DNA of 64,000 nucleotides from Isoetes taiwanensis (GCA_021234155.1 JAJEKV010000028.1:14124168-14188167); one strand, 5' to 3'; counted from the stretch's first letter, positions 1 to 11,763 are shown. The notes: a model not told the origin generated them from the sequence alone. A program made the numbers and translations.

Positions 1-478
1 ATTGTACAAGTTACGTTTTATCATGTTTTTTCCACCCACTTTGGGTGATGCTTTTTTCCACCCACCGGGTGATGCTATTCTCTGGTATGTTTCTGTTTTT
101 GTTGTGTTGGTGATGTGCGGTGCGGGTTGGCGGCGGCATCCGTTTCGACTTCTCCATGCGGGGGTTTTGGGGCGATTCTATGCCTTACGTTTGTCTAAGC
201 CCCTTGAAGGCTTATCACTAGGTTTTTCCTCGAAAACCGAAAAGGGCGGGAGTTTTAATCCCGGTGATAAGCTTTCGGCCGGTACATCGACCACTCATCT
301 ATTAGCATTGTATTTGTTTTGGGGTCCAAATGATATAATTGGATTTTCCCTTTATTTTTCGTGGGTAGTTCGCATGTGTGCGGCTACCCACTGTCCACCA
401 TTGTAGAAAATCTGCTGAGATGAATGAGAAGCCTATCTATGGGCGCTTTGTTGGTTTCTTGCGAGTCCCATTCTAGAA
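1..478 (+). mobile_element. Modular non-autonomous element, copy M0 (left end outside window)
   Basis: This shares its middle and 3' segments with copies at 31779-32623 and 58217-58904. It contains the arm pair around CTTATCAC/GTGATAAG and the short hairpin GTGGGTAG...CTACCCAC near 361-393, and ends in GAGTCCCATTCTAGAA. The sequence right after the end (TCACTTATAT) matches the uninterrupted paralogous locus at 16932, which fixes the right boundary to within about three bases. The 191-bp tail segment of M1 is mostly missing: the junction joins CCTATCTATG directly to GGCGCTTTG. No coding capacity is conserved between copies. The family is not one I can name. Confidence 0.75.
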
Positions 479-983
479 TCACTTATATGAAATAATTGCA
501 TCTAAAACTTAGTGGTATCAAAACTAAAAGACCAAACACATCTTCTATGTGCACTACAATGTCATTACTATAAAGAGTAAGAAATGAAATACCCATGTGC
601 AATCCACACACTCAGATAGTATTAGACGGACTTATTAGTTGTCTTGTACTTTCGAACTTCAAATCAACATCTCAGGTTAAACCTTTTTCCAACAATTACG
701 CTGGCTCCAATATGAAGCAAACCAATTATTGCATTTATGTTGCATGCTTTTCACTCGTAAATCTTTCAGAAGCCATAGGTAGAATGATTGATGGATTTTT
801 ATTGTACCTTTTGAATTGAATTGAAACCCTACAATTACAAAACGAACAATAAGAATAGAAAGCATGTGGCTTCCCACATTGCCGGATCTCTCTTCTTCCG
901 ACATACATACTTTCATTTGTCTTTCACCATCTTATATACAATATATTGTTCATGCAAAGGTCCTTCTGATCAAACAAAGCTAT
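479..983. repeat. Duplicated 3' flank of the EAR-motif gene
   Basis: About 500 bp closely match 16932-17444, the downstream flank of the intact minus-strand gene at 17445-18197. Together with the pseudogene at 984-1232 it forms one duplicated block. M0 is inserted at its left edge. Confidence 0.85.
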
Positions 984-1232
984 TTAATCCTTTTGCTGCA
1001 ACTTGCACATGAGCTCTGTCGGATTCCAGACTCGTGGAAATAATCGATCAAGTTTTTCATTTTGGCTAGAAAACATGGCCATCATCATGGTTTGCCACTT
1101 TGCCTCTTGAGGATCTTGACATAACCTTTCTTCAATGCCTTGGAAAAGATCATCATCTTTATGTTCTTCTTCTTCATTTAAGTTCAGATCAATATTTTCA
1201 TTAGGCCTGCCAGATCTCTTCGTTAGAGCTCA
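984..1232 (-). pseudogene. Truncated copy of the EAR-motif gene (C-terminal about 80 codons)
   Basis: This matches the last third of the gene at 17445-18197, from the LNLNEEEE acidic stretch to the common C-terminus NPTELMC.LQQKD and the same TAA stop. Seen directly: the fragment is still open in frame, with a few substitutions (for example WQT for WQN and FPR for FPG). It lacks the N-terminal two thirds and any start, so it is a truncated duplicate. A short local duplication follows at 1211-1263, in which the GCC.ACCAGATCTCTTCGTTA stretch occurs twice. The break point of the similarity is near 1232. Confidence 0.85.
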
Positions 1233-1802
1233 ATTTTGTTAAGCCTACCAGATCTCTTCGTTACCTATTGAATTCAATAACATAACTCTAGTTCCTTTCT
1301 TTGAGCAATAAACTTTGAGCAGTTTCTTTGATCTTGTCTATGTGGGTTGCATGGCTCTTGCACCGTATGTAGTTTAGAATTGCTAAACAGAATTGAATAG
1401 AAGATAGCTAGCAATTGAAACCAATGACTGGCAATCAGGGGTATTGTCGTGTCTATATGAATCACTCCATCTATTATATTCTAGAATCGTATTTGCTATG
1501 TCCATGCATGTCCCCCATTTTCCACCACTAACTCCAGTGATTCGCATCAAGAGCATTTCTGACTGTGGGTATGTGGACTGGTGTTCTTGAATTTTGATGT
1601 CATTGGCATGTTGAAGCACTTTTAAATCAAGCGATGGTAAGTCTTGGAGTATTATAAATTGCTAGCAAACAAGCAATGTGGCAATCATGTTAAAAAAAGT
1701 TACATGGCTAGAGGTAAAATTTGGCAAAATGTTACGTAGAGTTAAAGATAACTTTAAAATATTATTGTGCATCTATGTGTATGAGTCTATTTTTCGCCTT
1801 CA
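1233..1802. other. Non-coding stretch, nothing recognised
   Basis: AT-rich sequence without a coding signature I can support. It ends in CTTCA (1798-1802), which is the left target duplication of the copia element. Confidence 0.5.
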
Positions 1803-2293
1803 TGTTGAATATATGTCATCTTGTAATTGCACTTAGGTAGTGCTTGAAGCACTTGAAGCACTTGAAGCACGATTGGGATTTGCAAATACGGCAATGGTTA
1901 ATAAATCATTTAATATACATAGCAGGTCATTATAAGAACGACACCTTGCATATCCTAAAGGGGAAATATGATTCAATGTTCCGAATTAAGAAATGTGATA
2001 GCAAGCTGCTCGTTCGGTCCGGCATAGCGGCCGGACTGAAGGTTATAAACAGAAAAAGAAGAATTGCATATGATTATCATTGTGAAGGGGGAATACAGCA
2101 GTAGCCGGAGGACATGATATGATCCGGGCTTGGGCTGTCGAAGTGTTGCAAATCAATTTCATATCTTATTTGTATGATGAGGATGCAAATGCAATGGTTT
2201 GAAGATAACTTGTAATTTATCTTGTCTATTGCTTGCTTGAATATACTAACAAGTTTATTAATTTAACTTGTTGAGTGTTGTTTGAATTCTTCA
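1803..2293 (+). repeat. 5' LTR of the copia element
   Basis: Starts TGTTGAATAT and ends TTCTTCA. It contains a short tandem run of CTTGAAGCA units near 1840-1870 and a TATAAA box at 2044-2049 in a plausible promoter position. It is about 99.4% identical to the right LTR by eye. Confidence 0.95.
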
Positions 2294-2294
2294 T

Positions 2295-2310
2295 TGGTAT
2301 CGAGCTCTGA
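2295..2310 (+). other. Primer binding site (tRNA-iMet type)
   Basis: TGGTATCGAGCTCTGA starts one base after the 5' LTR. It resembles the usual TGGTATCAGAGC site complementary to initiator tRNA-Met. Confidence 0.8.
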
Positions 2311-2330
2311 GATCCTATAAAAATTCATCA

Positions 2331-5300
2331 TGTCTAGCGATTTGGAGCAAATCGCTCAATGCCATTGAGGTGTTCAAGGGAAAGTGGTTTCCAAGTCTGG
2401 AAACAAAGTATCCGAAGTCACGGAGTTTGAAAACCTGTGGTATTTAGTTGATCCTAAAGCAAGCAGGAGATCTAGTGCTAATGTTGGTGCAGGGTCAACT
2501 AGGGGAGCGAGTTCAAGCTCAAGCACAGGTGATTCCACAGCTGGTGGAAGTGGTGAAGCTAGTATAGGCTAGCTGCTGAAAAGTCTTGAGGTCCAACAAA
2601 TACCTCAAGTGTGTCAACTAATGAGGTAATTAAGATTAAAGAGGCCAAAGCTATCATTTCTTTGTAAGGTTGGAACGACTATTAAGCTCAAGCTTAGAGG
2701 GCTAAGCCCTAGTGAAATGTGGACCTACATGGTCACAAATTATGAAGTTAAAACATCATCCCAGTTGATGTTTTAGAGAAGCGATTGAGGAAACTAAAGC
2801 TACATGAGAAAGATAATATAACCTGAATTTTGTGAAAAATTTGATTCCATTGTAGCGGACCTAGAAGGTGCAGTGTTATATTAAATGAGCAATATCAATT
2901 CTTTGCTATTTCGAGGCTTTCTCACAATGCTTACTTAGCTACTCTTCTAAGGAATATTGCAAGAACCAAAGATCATGCAATACAAATGATCTGGCTGAAT
3001 TTGAACAAAGGCGGTTTGGCCAAGATGAAAACGAACAAACTACGAAGTGCTTTATCTTGAGGGTAAACATAAGGAAAAAAGGGGTTTTGGCAAAATTTGG
3101 CGGGGACAAAGTTGGACCTTGTTATAATTGCAATGCATATGGTCATTTAAGGGCTGATTGTCCAAAAACGGGAAAAAGAAGTTATATGTTACAATTGTGA
3201 TGGTAAAGGCCACTTTGCTTCCAATTTGTCCCACCCAAAGGGGCAGAATGCTAAAGGCAAAACCAAAACCGGCGAGACCGAGGACATTTGTACAAAAAGG
3301 AAAGGGAAGTTCTAAAGATAATCCGCATTAAATTTAACCACGGGGGAGACTTCGAAGTGAGGAGGGGCGAGCAAAATGAAGATGATGAGGTTAGTTATGC
3401 TAAATTATGTCATTTGATGCATGAGAATGATCACAATATGATAATTGTAGATTCGAGAGAGGAGAGGACGGTAACATCATCATCTGCAAAGTTGCTTAAA
3501 GATTGCAAGAAAGTAAAAAGTGGACATGTGCAACTAGGAAATGGTGATTTGCAAGAAATCAAAGATATCTGGGAATGCTTGAACTGTATGATCTTGAAGG
3601 GAAGGTCATCAAGTTAGAAAATGTGCTTTGTGTTCGAGGTTTAGTTAGAAACCTGATTTCGGTTGCCGATTAGTTGATCTTGGATATAAAGTTCTCTTTG
3701 AGAGATTGGAATGTAAAGTGTTTCTCAACAATAAACTCAAGTTTCTTGGTAAAAGAATTGGCAATTTATTTGGTTTAAACTTAAATCATTGTGTTCCAAG
3801 TGTTAACCTTGTAACATGTGCAAGTACAAAAACATGGCATGAGAGAATGTGTCATGTAAACTCTAAAACTGTCAAACTTATGATCAAGAAAGGGCTGATC
3901 AAGGGCACAACTGATGATAATGAGAAGCTTAAATGTGTGGGCTGCATTTTAGGCAAGCATAGTAGACTTCCCTTTAAGAAATCAGAAAAAAGGGCAAGGA
4001 ATAAAATTTGACACGATACACCTGATTTGTGTGGGCCTTTAAATGTTACTAGCATTTACGGAAAAAGGTATTTTATGACCTTTATTGATGACTATAGTAG
4101 AATGACCAGAGTTTACTGCTTGAGCACAAAAGACCTAGCATTGGAAGCATTTAAAAAATTTGCAAATGAGGTGCAAGTTGAAACAGGAAGGAAAATCAAA
4201 TGCTTAAGGTCAGATAGGGGAGGAGAGTTCATGTCTAATGAATTCAAGCAATATTGCAATATACATGGCATTAAGAGGCAACTGACATGCAGGTTCTCGC
4301 CTCAGCAAAATGGGATTGCTGAAAGGAAGAATAGAACCATTCTCAATGCCGTAAGGAGTATGCTAAAATACTCTGGTTTGCCAAATTTCCTTTGGGAAGA
4401 AGTCATTAAAAAAGGCGGTGCATGTGCAAAACCAGTTACCATCCTTAAGCATCAAAGGAGAAATTCCAATTACATTATGGGCTAACAAAACACCAGACTA
4501 TGAAAGGCTTAAGGCCTATGGATGTCTGGAATTTGTTCATGTGCCAGATGAGTTGAGGAAGAATATATTACATACCTGGTTGGATATGACCAAGAATCGA
4601 AGGCATACAGGGTTTATGATCCAAGCAAAAAGAAAATTCTAATTAGCAGGAATGTCGTATTTGATGAAGAACAATACTACAAGGTATTAGGGGATCAACA
4701 ATCGAGGGTCAAACAGATAACCCACGGGATTGAGGAAGTACCAAATATTCCGGAAGAAAAGGTCGAGCCAACAACTTCTGATTGATTTGGGATGAGGAAG
4801 ATGAACAATTGTCAATCGACCATAATGTTATTGCTGATGACAATGTGCGAAAGAGTTCAAAGATCAACAAGATGAGGTACAAAACAATGTTGTTAAAAAG
4901 AAAAGGAGGACGAAGCGAAATGCTTAAGGGGAAGCTGCTACACAACATGATCTACTTGGGCGTGATGCCTCGTAGGGGCGAGAAGATTGAAAGAAAAAAG
5001 AAGGTGAGATTCTTGGACTCTTTGAAATTCTAATGCATTTAGATGTAGGCCCGTACCTAAAAACGTATGATGAAGCTATAACCTCACATGATTGCAAAAA
5101 CGGGTTGAAGGCCATGCGGGAAGAAATGCAATCATTTGAGAGAACAAACACTTATGAGGTTGTAGATACTCCTAGTGACAAGAATATTGTTGGTAACAAA
5201 TGGTTGTACAAGATAAAGACTCAAGCGGATGGAGTAACACCAAAATTCAAAGCAAGGCTGGTTGCTTTCGGGGATTTACCCGAGGTATGGACAAGATTAT

Positions 5301-6611
5301 GAAGAAACTTTTCTCCTCACGGTAAAATGAATAACATAAGAATGCTCATCAATTGCAAATGCAAAGAGACTTGGAAGTACATCATATGGATGTAACTACT
5401 GCTTTCTTGAATCTGGAGACTTAGAAGAAGAAATCTATATGAAAAATACCTCCGGGTTTTTGAAAAAAAAAATGGAAAAGTATGGAAATTAAAAAGGCGG
5501 TTTATGGCCTTAAACAATCCCAAAGGGAATGGTACAGGTGTATAGATGCTTTTCTTAGAGAGAGGGCTTTGGAAAATTGCAAAATGATGAAAAATGTTTA
5601 CAAATTTCATAGAGGAGCTGAGTGGTGCATTATAGCTCTCTATGTAGATGATAATATAATGGTAGCTAATGGCATTGATATTTTGGAACATTGCAAGAAC
5701 ATTCGAAAAGCAAATTTAAAATGTCGATCTTGGTGAGTTGAAGAAATTTTTTGGGCATAGAAGTTCATAGAAATAGGGAGAACAAAAATCGACATTGACT
5801 CAAAGAGGACAGATTGAGGGAATGCTTAAAAAGTTCAAAATGATTGAATGTAATATCAGCACTACTCCAATAGTTCAGGCTGCAAGCTCTCAAAGCAAAA
5901 ATGTGTCCAAAGAGCGCATCTGAATCCGAGAGGAAATGAGTAATGTACCTTATATGTCATTGATTGGTTGTTTGTCCTATATTTGCCAATTGTACTAGGC
6001 GGACATTGCTTATGTGGTGAATATCTTTGAGCGATACAACAATGACCGAAAAGGAGCATTGGATGGCAGACTAAGCGTGTCTTTGAGATACTTAAAAGGT
6101 ACAATGAATCATGGAGTTAGCTATGATACTGAAAAACTTACAATTGCATGCTTATTGTGGCGCTGATTGGGGAGGAGATCTAGATACAAGGAAATCCACT
6201 TCAGGGATATTTAACATTCTTAGGAGGAGCCCCGTGGTTGGAAATGTAAAAAGCAAAATGCTACAGCCATGTCAAGTGCTGAGGCTGAATATGCCTCAGC
6301 TGTATTAGCTACCAAAGAAGTAATATGGGAAAGAAGGCTGCTAATAGAACTTGGTTTCTATCAAAACAAGGCCAATTGAATTGTCTTTGTGATGATACAA
6401 AAGCTGCATTGCAATGACGAAAGATCATGTCTTTCATGAAAGATCTAAACACATAGAACTTGAACTTCATTTTATCAGGGAAATAGTTGCAAAGGATATA
6501 GTAAAGGTGGTATATGTTAACACAACCAAGCAGCTAGCAGACTTGCTCACAAAACCTTTGGCAGTGACAAGATTTACAGAGTTGAAGTGCATGATTAAAT
6601 GTGTGGATTAC
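2331..6611 (+). pseudogene. Broken gag-pol of the copia element
   Basis: The reading frame shifts repeatedly. In order: a Ser/Gly-rich gag remnant (2384-2572); two CCHC knuckles around 3115-3230 (CYNCNAYGHLRADC, then CYNCDGKGHF, whose last Cys is lost); the pre-integrase region with WHERMCHVN and CVGC (3830-3960); the integrase core 4020-4420 with the aspartates of DLCGP and RSDRGGEF and the glutamate of QQNGIAERKNR; the reverse-transcriptase N-part (5033-5302, VGNKWLYKIK); YVDD in LYVDDNIMVA (about 5640); and RNase H remnants (GADWGGD, about 6155) ending in KHIELELHFIRE and LADLLTKPL (6414-6632). Stops and frameshifts lie between all the domains. The domain content is typical of copia. No single intact ORF remains. 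Confidence 0.92.
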
Positions 6612-6626
6612 AACATGAAGGGGGAA
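6612..6626 (+). other. Polypurine tract
   Basis: ACATGAAGGGGGAA lies directly before the TGTTGA start of the 3' LTR, the expected plus-strand priming site. Confidence 0.85.
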
Positions 6627-7117
6627 TGTTGAATATATGTCATGTTGTAATTGCACTTAGGTAGTGCTTGAAGCACTTGAAGCACTTGAAGCACGATTGG
6701 GATTTGCAAATACGGCAATGGTTAATAAATCATTGAATATACATAGCAGGTCATTATAAGAACGACACCTTGCATATCCTGAAGGGGAAATATGATTCAA
6801 TGTTCCGAATTAAGAAATGTGATAGCAAGCTGCTCGTTCGGTCCGGCATAGCGGCCGGACTGAAGGTTATAAACAGAAAAAGAAGAATTGCATATGATTA
6901 TCATTGTGAAGGGGGAATACAGCAGTAGCCGGAGGACATGATATGATCCGGGCTTGGGCTGTCGAAGTGTTGCAAATCAATTTCATATCTTATTTGTATG
7001 ATGAGGATGCAAATGCAATGGTTTGAAGATAACTTGTAATTTATCTTGTCTATTGCTTGCTTGAATATACTAACAAGTTTATTAATTTAACTTGTTGAGT
7101 GTTGTTTGAATTCTTCA
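6627..7117 (+). repeat. 3' LTR of the copia element
   Basis: 491 bp with the same ends as the 5' LTR, followed by the CTTCA target duplication at 7118-7122. Confidence 0.95.
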
Positions 7118-7122
7118 CTTCA

Positions 7123-7413
7123 ACACATAAAAATGGCATTTTGTTGGTTGTTGTATAACCCATATGTGGATCACATTATTAAACAATATGCCTATTCACT
7201 ACTTTTGTGCGTACTATTCTTGGGAGAAGTATCGAGGTGGATCAAGGTTTGCCCATTGTACGTGTTCCAATTTTTTGCAGTGTTCAATAGACTTGTCCAT
7301 GCACTGGCTTATATCCAACATACTTCTAGATATGTATTGACCCGAATTACCATATTGTATATTTACGTTCCTATAGTAGTGGGACAAAATGCGATATGAT
7401 AATATGAATAAAT
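7123..7413. other. Unassigned sequence between copia and LINE
   Basis: No recognised feature. A plus-strand ORF of 97 codons overlaps the 3' LTR and resembles nothing I know. Confidence 0.4.
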
Positions 7414-9245
7414 AGAATAGAATAGAATAGAATAGTTTTTTTAACGTCCACGGAGACCAATAGGTCATGGGACCCATACAATGGGCTAGTACAATCATTA
7501 CTACTAGGATTAAAAAACCCCTGCCTCGAAAGGTTTTCAAGGGAAAAACCTTTGCAGTAATGATGATACTAGACAAGCAGAGATAATGACTACTGAGGGC
7601 TCAGTAATTGCAGACGTTTATCTAGAACCTCAAGTATGTATAATGCCAAGTCATGCACAGATGGTGCTCTGAGAAGTTGTGGAAGCGTGGAATGGAATGC
7701 TAAGGTCAAAAAATGATTCCGGACTATTTCAAAAGCAAGGCAACTCAGAAGAGTATGGCTTTCATCTTCAATAACACATGGCGGCAACGGTACATAGTCT
7801 CGCTTCTTCTGGCGGCAATTCGGCCGCTCCCATCTACTGTCTCAATCCAGTAGCACAGTGGAACCCCATGCGGCGAATTGATGCCATAGCTACAAGCTTC
7901 TTCTGGGACAATGAAGCAAGCAAATAAGCTTGGGCCCCGGTGCCAAGGTGGGATTTATGTGTGCATGATAATGACCAGTTTTCACTTGGGCTAAAATAAC
8001 GTGTCCCATATCTTTTGAGAAAAAGCGACCATTGAGATATTGTTGCAAAAGCTCAAGAACGAACCGGCAAGCATCGAGGCGGTCTTTCACGGTTGCCTGA
8101 CCAATGGGCAAACCATGTAGTGCAATGCTCTTTCCAACATCGTTTCAAACGCCGAGGAGATTCACCATGGCAAGTGCAAGAACAGGATAACTAACATCAT
8201 CCATGTGGTGCACCTTGCACATATAGTGGAGATGGCTTCATGGCGTAATGTTGAAGAGGCAAAAACCATCTCTTGTAAAAGAATAGCATAGGGCACCGTT
8301 GTTTTAACTCCCCAGGTGTAAGTGAGAAAGGACTTTTGCACCCGCTCCAAGCTCTCCCAAGCACTAGCACTAATGGCGAGGCCTCCACACTTGAGAATCA
8401 TACAATTAGAACAGGGCTCTACCAAAGCCCAAAACAAGTGGGCTTTCCGTGACCAATCATGAATTTCTGCATAAAAACAATTGTTTTGCATTGCATAGAG
8501 TGCTCTCCATCCGGCACCCACCAGCTTGGTAATACATCGTTCCCAAAGTGTGTTCTTACAATTCTACACCAAGATACTTGTAGCTATCTACAACTTCAAC
8601 CAGCTATCATAGTGCATAGGGGGACATTGTGAGAAGATTGAACTACCAAAAGCTTGGTCTTTTGGAGATTAACACGCAAAACCCTGTGTTCTCACAAAAA
8701 GCGTGTAGAGCATGTAAATGTTCTTTGCATACTAGCGGCCCGGTATGTGCCGTGAAACATCATCGGCATACATAAGTTGCCTAATGATATAGTGTGCCAA
8801 ATGTGGACCTCCGCGCCATGATTATCAAGTCATTCTTCCAATTGATCAATGTACAAGCCAAAGAGTGTAGGAGACAAAGGGCAACCACGGCGAACTCCAA
8901 TATTGCTAGTGATTTGAGTACGATCTTTGGAAATTGAGCAAAAACCCTTTCATAGAGCCGATAAACCGCATTTTGAAGATCTTGTGGAACCCCAAGTGCA
9001 CAGCAAAGCTGCCAAAGAAGCTCGCGTGATACTTGTATCAAAAGCGTAAGTAAAATCCACAAAGCATATATAGAGGTCTTGTTTCAGACTTCGACTATGT
9101 TCAATAAGCATGCGCAATGTGAAAATATAGTCTATTGTAGAATGGCATGGACGAAAAGCACACTTTGTCCTCACAAAGACGATACACGGTATATTACGCC
9201 CATGATGTCAATCGCTTCTCGGTAAAAGGCCGGCTAAGAGCTTTG
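7414..9245 (-). mobile_element. 5'-truncated, decayed LINE (RT and C-terminal part)
   Basis: Read on the minus strand, the region encodes broken pieces of a non-LTR reverse transcriptase. About 9174-9030 gives FRPCHSTIDYIFTLRMLIE and CFVDFTYAFDT, the classic LINE palm motif. 8521-8162 gives GWRALYAMQNN...LVEP. 7787-7590 gives the typical C-terminal EDESHTLLSC with a following Ile-Arg stretch. The minus-strand 3' end carries GGTCTCCGTGGACGTTAAAA and then a short (TTCTA)n tail at 7414-7438. Multiple stops show it is dead. The 5' limit near 9245 is approximate. It belongs to the same family as the fragment at 18450-19145. Confidence 0.82.
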
Positions 9246-9772
9246 AAAATAATCAATAATCAATAATACATTTCATTTTAACCAACAGTTGTTGACGCTT
9301 TGGCCCGTTGCCTTGGAGCGTAATGTGATGACCTTACCATTGAAACATCCAATAGGATAAGCTTGCCTTGCAGAATTGATTGAGGTTGAAGCAACAGAGA
9401 TTCAATTATTTGGAGTTAGTGGTGAAGAATGGGTTAATGATATATTCAACAAAATTTGGACTTATTCAGATTTAATAGATAGCACTTCAAATGCCATTAT
9501 AAGAATATATGTATTGTTTAAAAATTCTTGATTGTTATAATTTTTATAAGTTTTAATTATATAAGTTTATCTTCCAATTAAAACTATAATGGTTATCAAA
9601 GAATAAACTTGATTTCCAAACTAATTTTCATTTGAATCTATTTAGAATTAGACATTTCAGGAATATAAAAATTTTAATTTGTAGTTATTTAACAGATTTA
9701 AAATTTAGTCAATCATGATAATTAAATGAAATCTGATGGTTTGATAAGCGATTGACTTAAAACTATTATTAG

Positions 9773-10014
9773 TGTTAGCCACATGTTATATGGCTAGGTC
9801 ACCTTATTATGATGACTCAGCATGCTATATGGCTAGGTCACCTGATTATGATGACTCAGCATATCACCTTGTCACATGTGGTGATGACATGGCCTATCTA
9901 TAAAGGCCATGGTCACGTTAGAGTTAGGGTGTCTTCTATTTTGCATGCGTAGACGCCTCCCTCCGAGTCTTTCTCTATTCCTTCAATTCACCTTTCAGTA
10001 ATAGAGACTTTACA
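9773..10014 (+). repeat. LTR of a copia-type element, inside the foldback arms
   Basis: A 242-bp segment starts TGTTAGCC and ends TTTACA. It carries a tandem repeat of TATATGGCTAGGTCACC, a TATA box in TATCTATAAAGG near 9895, and a primer binding site directly after it. No coding part follows: after a leader to about 10310 the right foldback arm begins. Confidence 0.75.
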
Positions 10015-10029
10015 TGGTATCAGGGCCGG
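10015..10029 (+). other. Primer binding site
   Basis: TGGTATCAGGGCCGG adjoins the LTR end, matching the tRNA-iMet-type site of copia elements with one or two changes. Confidence 0.8.
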
Positions 10030-10781
10030 CTTGGAGGAAGGAGTGAGCACCACCGGATCTCTCCAATTTTTCTTTGATTGATCAACTGGAGAGACGAGAG
10101 AGAGGAGAAGGGAGTTCGTCACATTGAGCAGATCTTGCTGAGGTTTCTTGCATTAGAAGATTTCACAGCCGATTCTTGCTACTTTTGCAAGAATCATGAT
10201 ACCTTGCAGGGATTGCAACCTCTGAGCAGGAATCATCAGATCTGAGTGCTTGGAGTCGTCATCTTGCTGTTCTGGTTCAGATTCCAGCACGAATTTCACA
10301 ATTTACAAAATTTTACACTTTAAAATATACTTTAAGAAAAATTTTAGGTTGAAATTAATTAAATGATATAAAGTTATTGGATTAATAATAAGTATTGAAT
10401 AATTTATTATTGATGAAATAAAATATATTGACATTTAATCGATAATAAACTATTCATTTTTTATTAAACGTAAACGTAATCATTTAATTAATTTCAATCT
10501 AAAACTTTCTTTAAATATTTTGAAAAGCACTGTATTTTAATTATACAGAGTTATCTTAGATGAAAATTTAATTCTAAATAGATGAAATTGAGAATTAATT
10601 TAGAAAGCAACTTTAAACTTTAGTAAGTATCATATTTTTTATTTAAAGATAAGCAGAATAAATTATTAAAATCAATAAGAGTTAAAAATACATAAAATAT
10701 TATCATGGCATCCTTGGAGCACATTTATTAGATTTGAATAAGTCCAAATTTTGTTAAATATATCATGTTATATACATGGAA

Positions 10782-11105
10782 GTAAAGTTGGAATTGTTGA
10801 TGTACATCTGCTAGTTGCAGATGTATGCCTGTTAGTTTGTAGATTGATCTATATCCCTAAAATTGGTGTCCAGTTAGTTGGCTTGCTTTCAAGTTTTGTA
10901 CATGTAGCATTGGGGTAAAGTTGGAATTGTTAATGTACGTCTGCTAGTTGTTGATGTATGCCCGCTAGTTTGTAGATTGATCTATATCCCTAAAATTGGT
11001 GTCCAGTTAGTTGGCTTGCTTTCAATATCTGTATATTTCAAGAGTATAATATTTAGTTAGTTGGCTTGCTTTCAAGTTCTGTATATTTCAAGAGTATAAT
11101 ATTTC
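10782..11105. repeat. Local tandem duplications (133 bp, then 50 bp)
   Basis: 10782-10914 is repeated at 10915-11038 (GTAAAGTTGGAATTGTT... to TTGGCTTGCTTTC). A 50-bp piece, 11006-11055, is repeated at 11056-11105. No coding content seen. Confidence 0.85.
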
Positions 11106-11389
11106 TATTGATGTGGTGTTAGGCATAATAATTACACTGTGTAATAACTTAATAGATAGAGAAATAGATGGGCCTCTTTTATATAAATATGAATGTTGAA
11201 ATTGCCAGCTCTATAGAATTGCATTGATTTCATTTGCTGAAATGGCGAAATTGTGCAATTGTTTTTCTTTCTCCTTCAATTTGTTCGTTGTTTTGGGATT
11301 GCATAACCTTTTGTTTTATATTGCTAGCATTTATTGCCTTATAGATAGGGAGCCTGCTAGTGGTCTACTATCTAGGGAATCCTTCATGT

Positions 11390-11509
11390 AATACCCTGTT
11401 GATGCACAGTTCTCCTTCCTCCTCACTTGCTTTGTAACATCACCATTCTTTAAATATATTGATGACACATTTCTTCAAAAAAAAAAAAAAAAAATACCCT
11501 GTTGATGCA
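11390..11509 (+). mobile_element. Very short LINE-type insertion with poly(A) and target duplication
   Basis: AATACCCTGTTGATGCA (11390-11406) is repeated at 11493-11509. Between them lie about 70 bp ending in TTGATGACACATTTCTTC and then 18 A residues (11477-11494). This is the signature of target-primed reverse transcription with extreme 5' truncation. Confidence 0.9.
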
Positions 11510-11591
11510 GTCTAGATGGGCACTATGGATAGCCCTACTCATTTGAGCAGCTCTGCTTACATTCCGTCCAAGTCCGCTACCTTGTCATTAA

Positions 11592-11760
11592 CTTGAACTG
11601 TTGGACAATTTCTCGGACTAGATGCTGGAAGGGCAGCTTCCGCAATAGGGTACTTCCGGATCTCGCGCAAGGCAACTGTCCCGGTCTATACCTGTGGGGC
11701 TTCCTCTGATGAGGTGGGGACACAAGGAAAAGGGTCTTGTCTTCGGTAGCCGGCTTGCCG
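11592..11760 (-). pseudogene. Histone H3 fragment
   Basis: Minus-strand translation in shifting frames gives KPHRYRPG, then [11 protein letters not shown], then [18 protein letters not shown]. These are consecutive blocks of the very conserved histone H3 sequence, from the N-tail/alphaN boundary through alpha1. A one-base frameshift separates the first two blocks, and about 20 bases (the QKSTELL region) are missing before the third. Similarity fades after QQFK, so the histone fold is incomplete and this cannot be functional. It directly follows, on the same strand, the unknown ORF at 11764-12492. Confidence 0.85.
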
Positions 11761-11763
11761 GGC

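Larger units (their letters stand above)
1803..7117 (+). mobile_element. Complete but defective Ty1/copia LTR retrotransposon
   Basis: Two 491-bp LTRs (1803-2293 and 6627-7117), both TGTTGA...CTTCA, are flanked by the 5-bp direct repeat CTTCA (1798-1802 and 7118-7122). A primer site TGGTATCGAGC follows the left LTR, and a purine tract AAGGGGGAA precedes the right one. The interior holds gag zinc knuckles, integrase, reverse transcriptase and RNase H in the copia order. I see only three differences between the LTRs (near 1817, 1913 and 1957), yet the interior has many stops and frameshifts, so this copy cannot make its own proteins. It was probably mobilised by enzymes from another copy. Confidence 0.95.
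9437..10775. mobile_element. Foldback element with arms of about 330-450 bp
   Basis: AT-rich sequence at 9437-9760 is the imperfect inverted complement of 10310-10775. For example ATATTCAACAAAATTTGG on the left mirrors CCAAATTTTGTTAAATAT on the right, and CTATTTAGAATTA mirrors TAATTCTAAATAG. Divergence and small indels mean the arms are old. The space between the arms holds an LTR with a primer site (next entries). The exact ends and target duplication are unclear. Confidence 0.7.

Noticed and set aside
5317-5691. 124-codon minus-strand ORF
   Set aside because: It is antisense to copia reverse transcriptase, whose YVDD box lies opposite.
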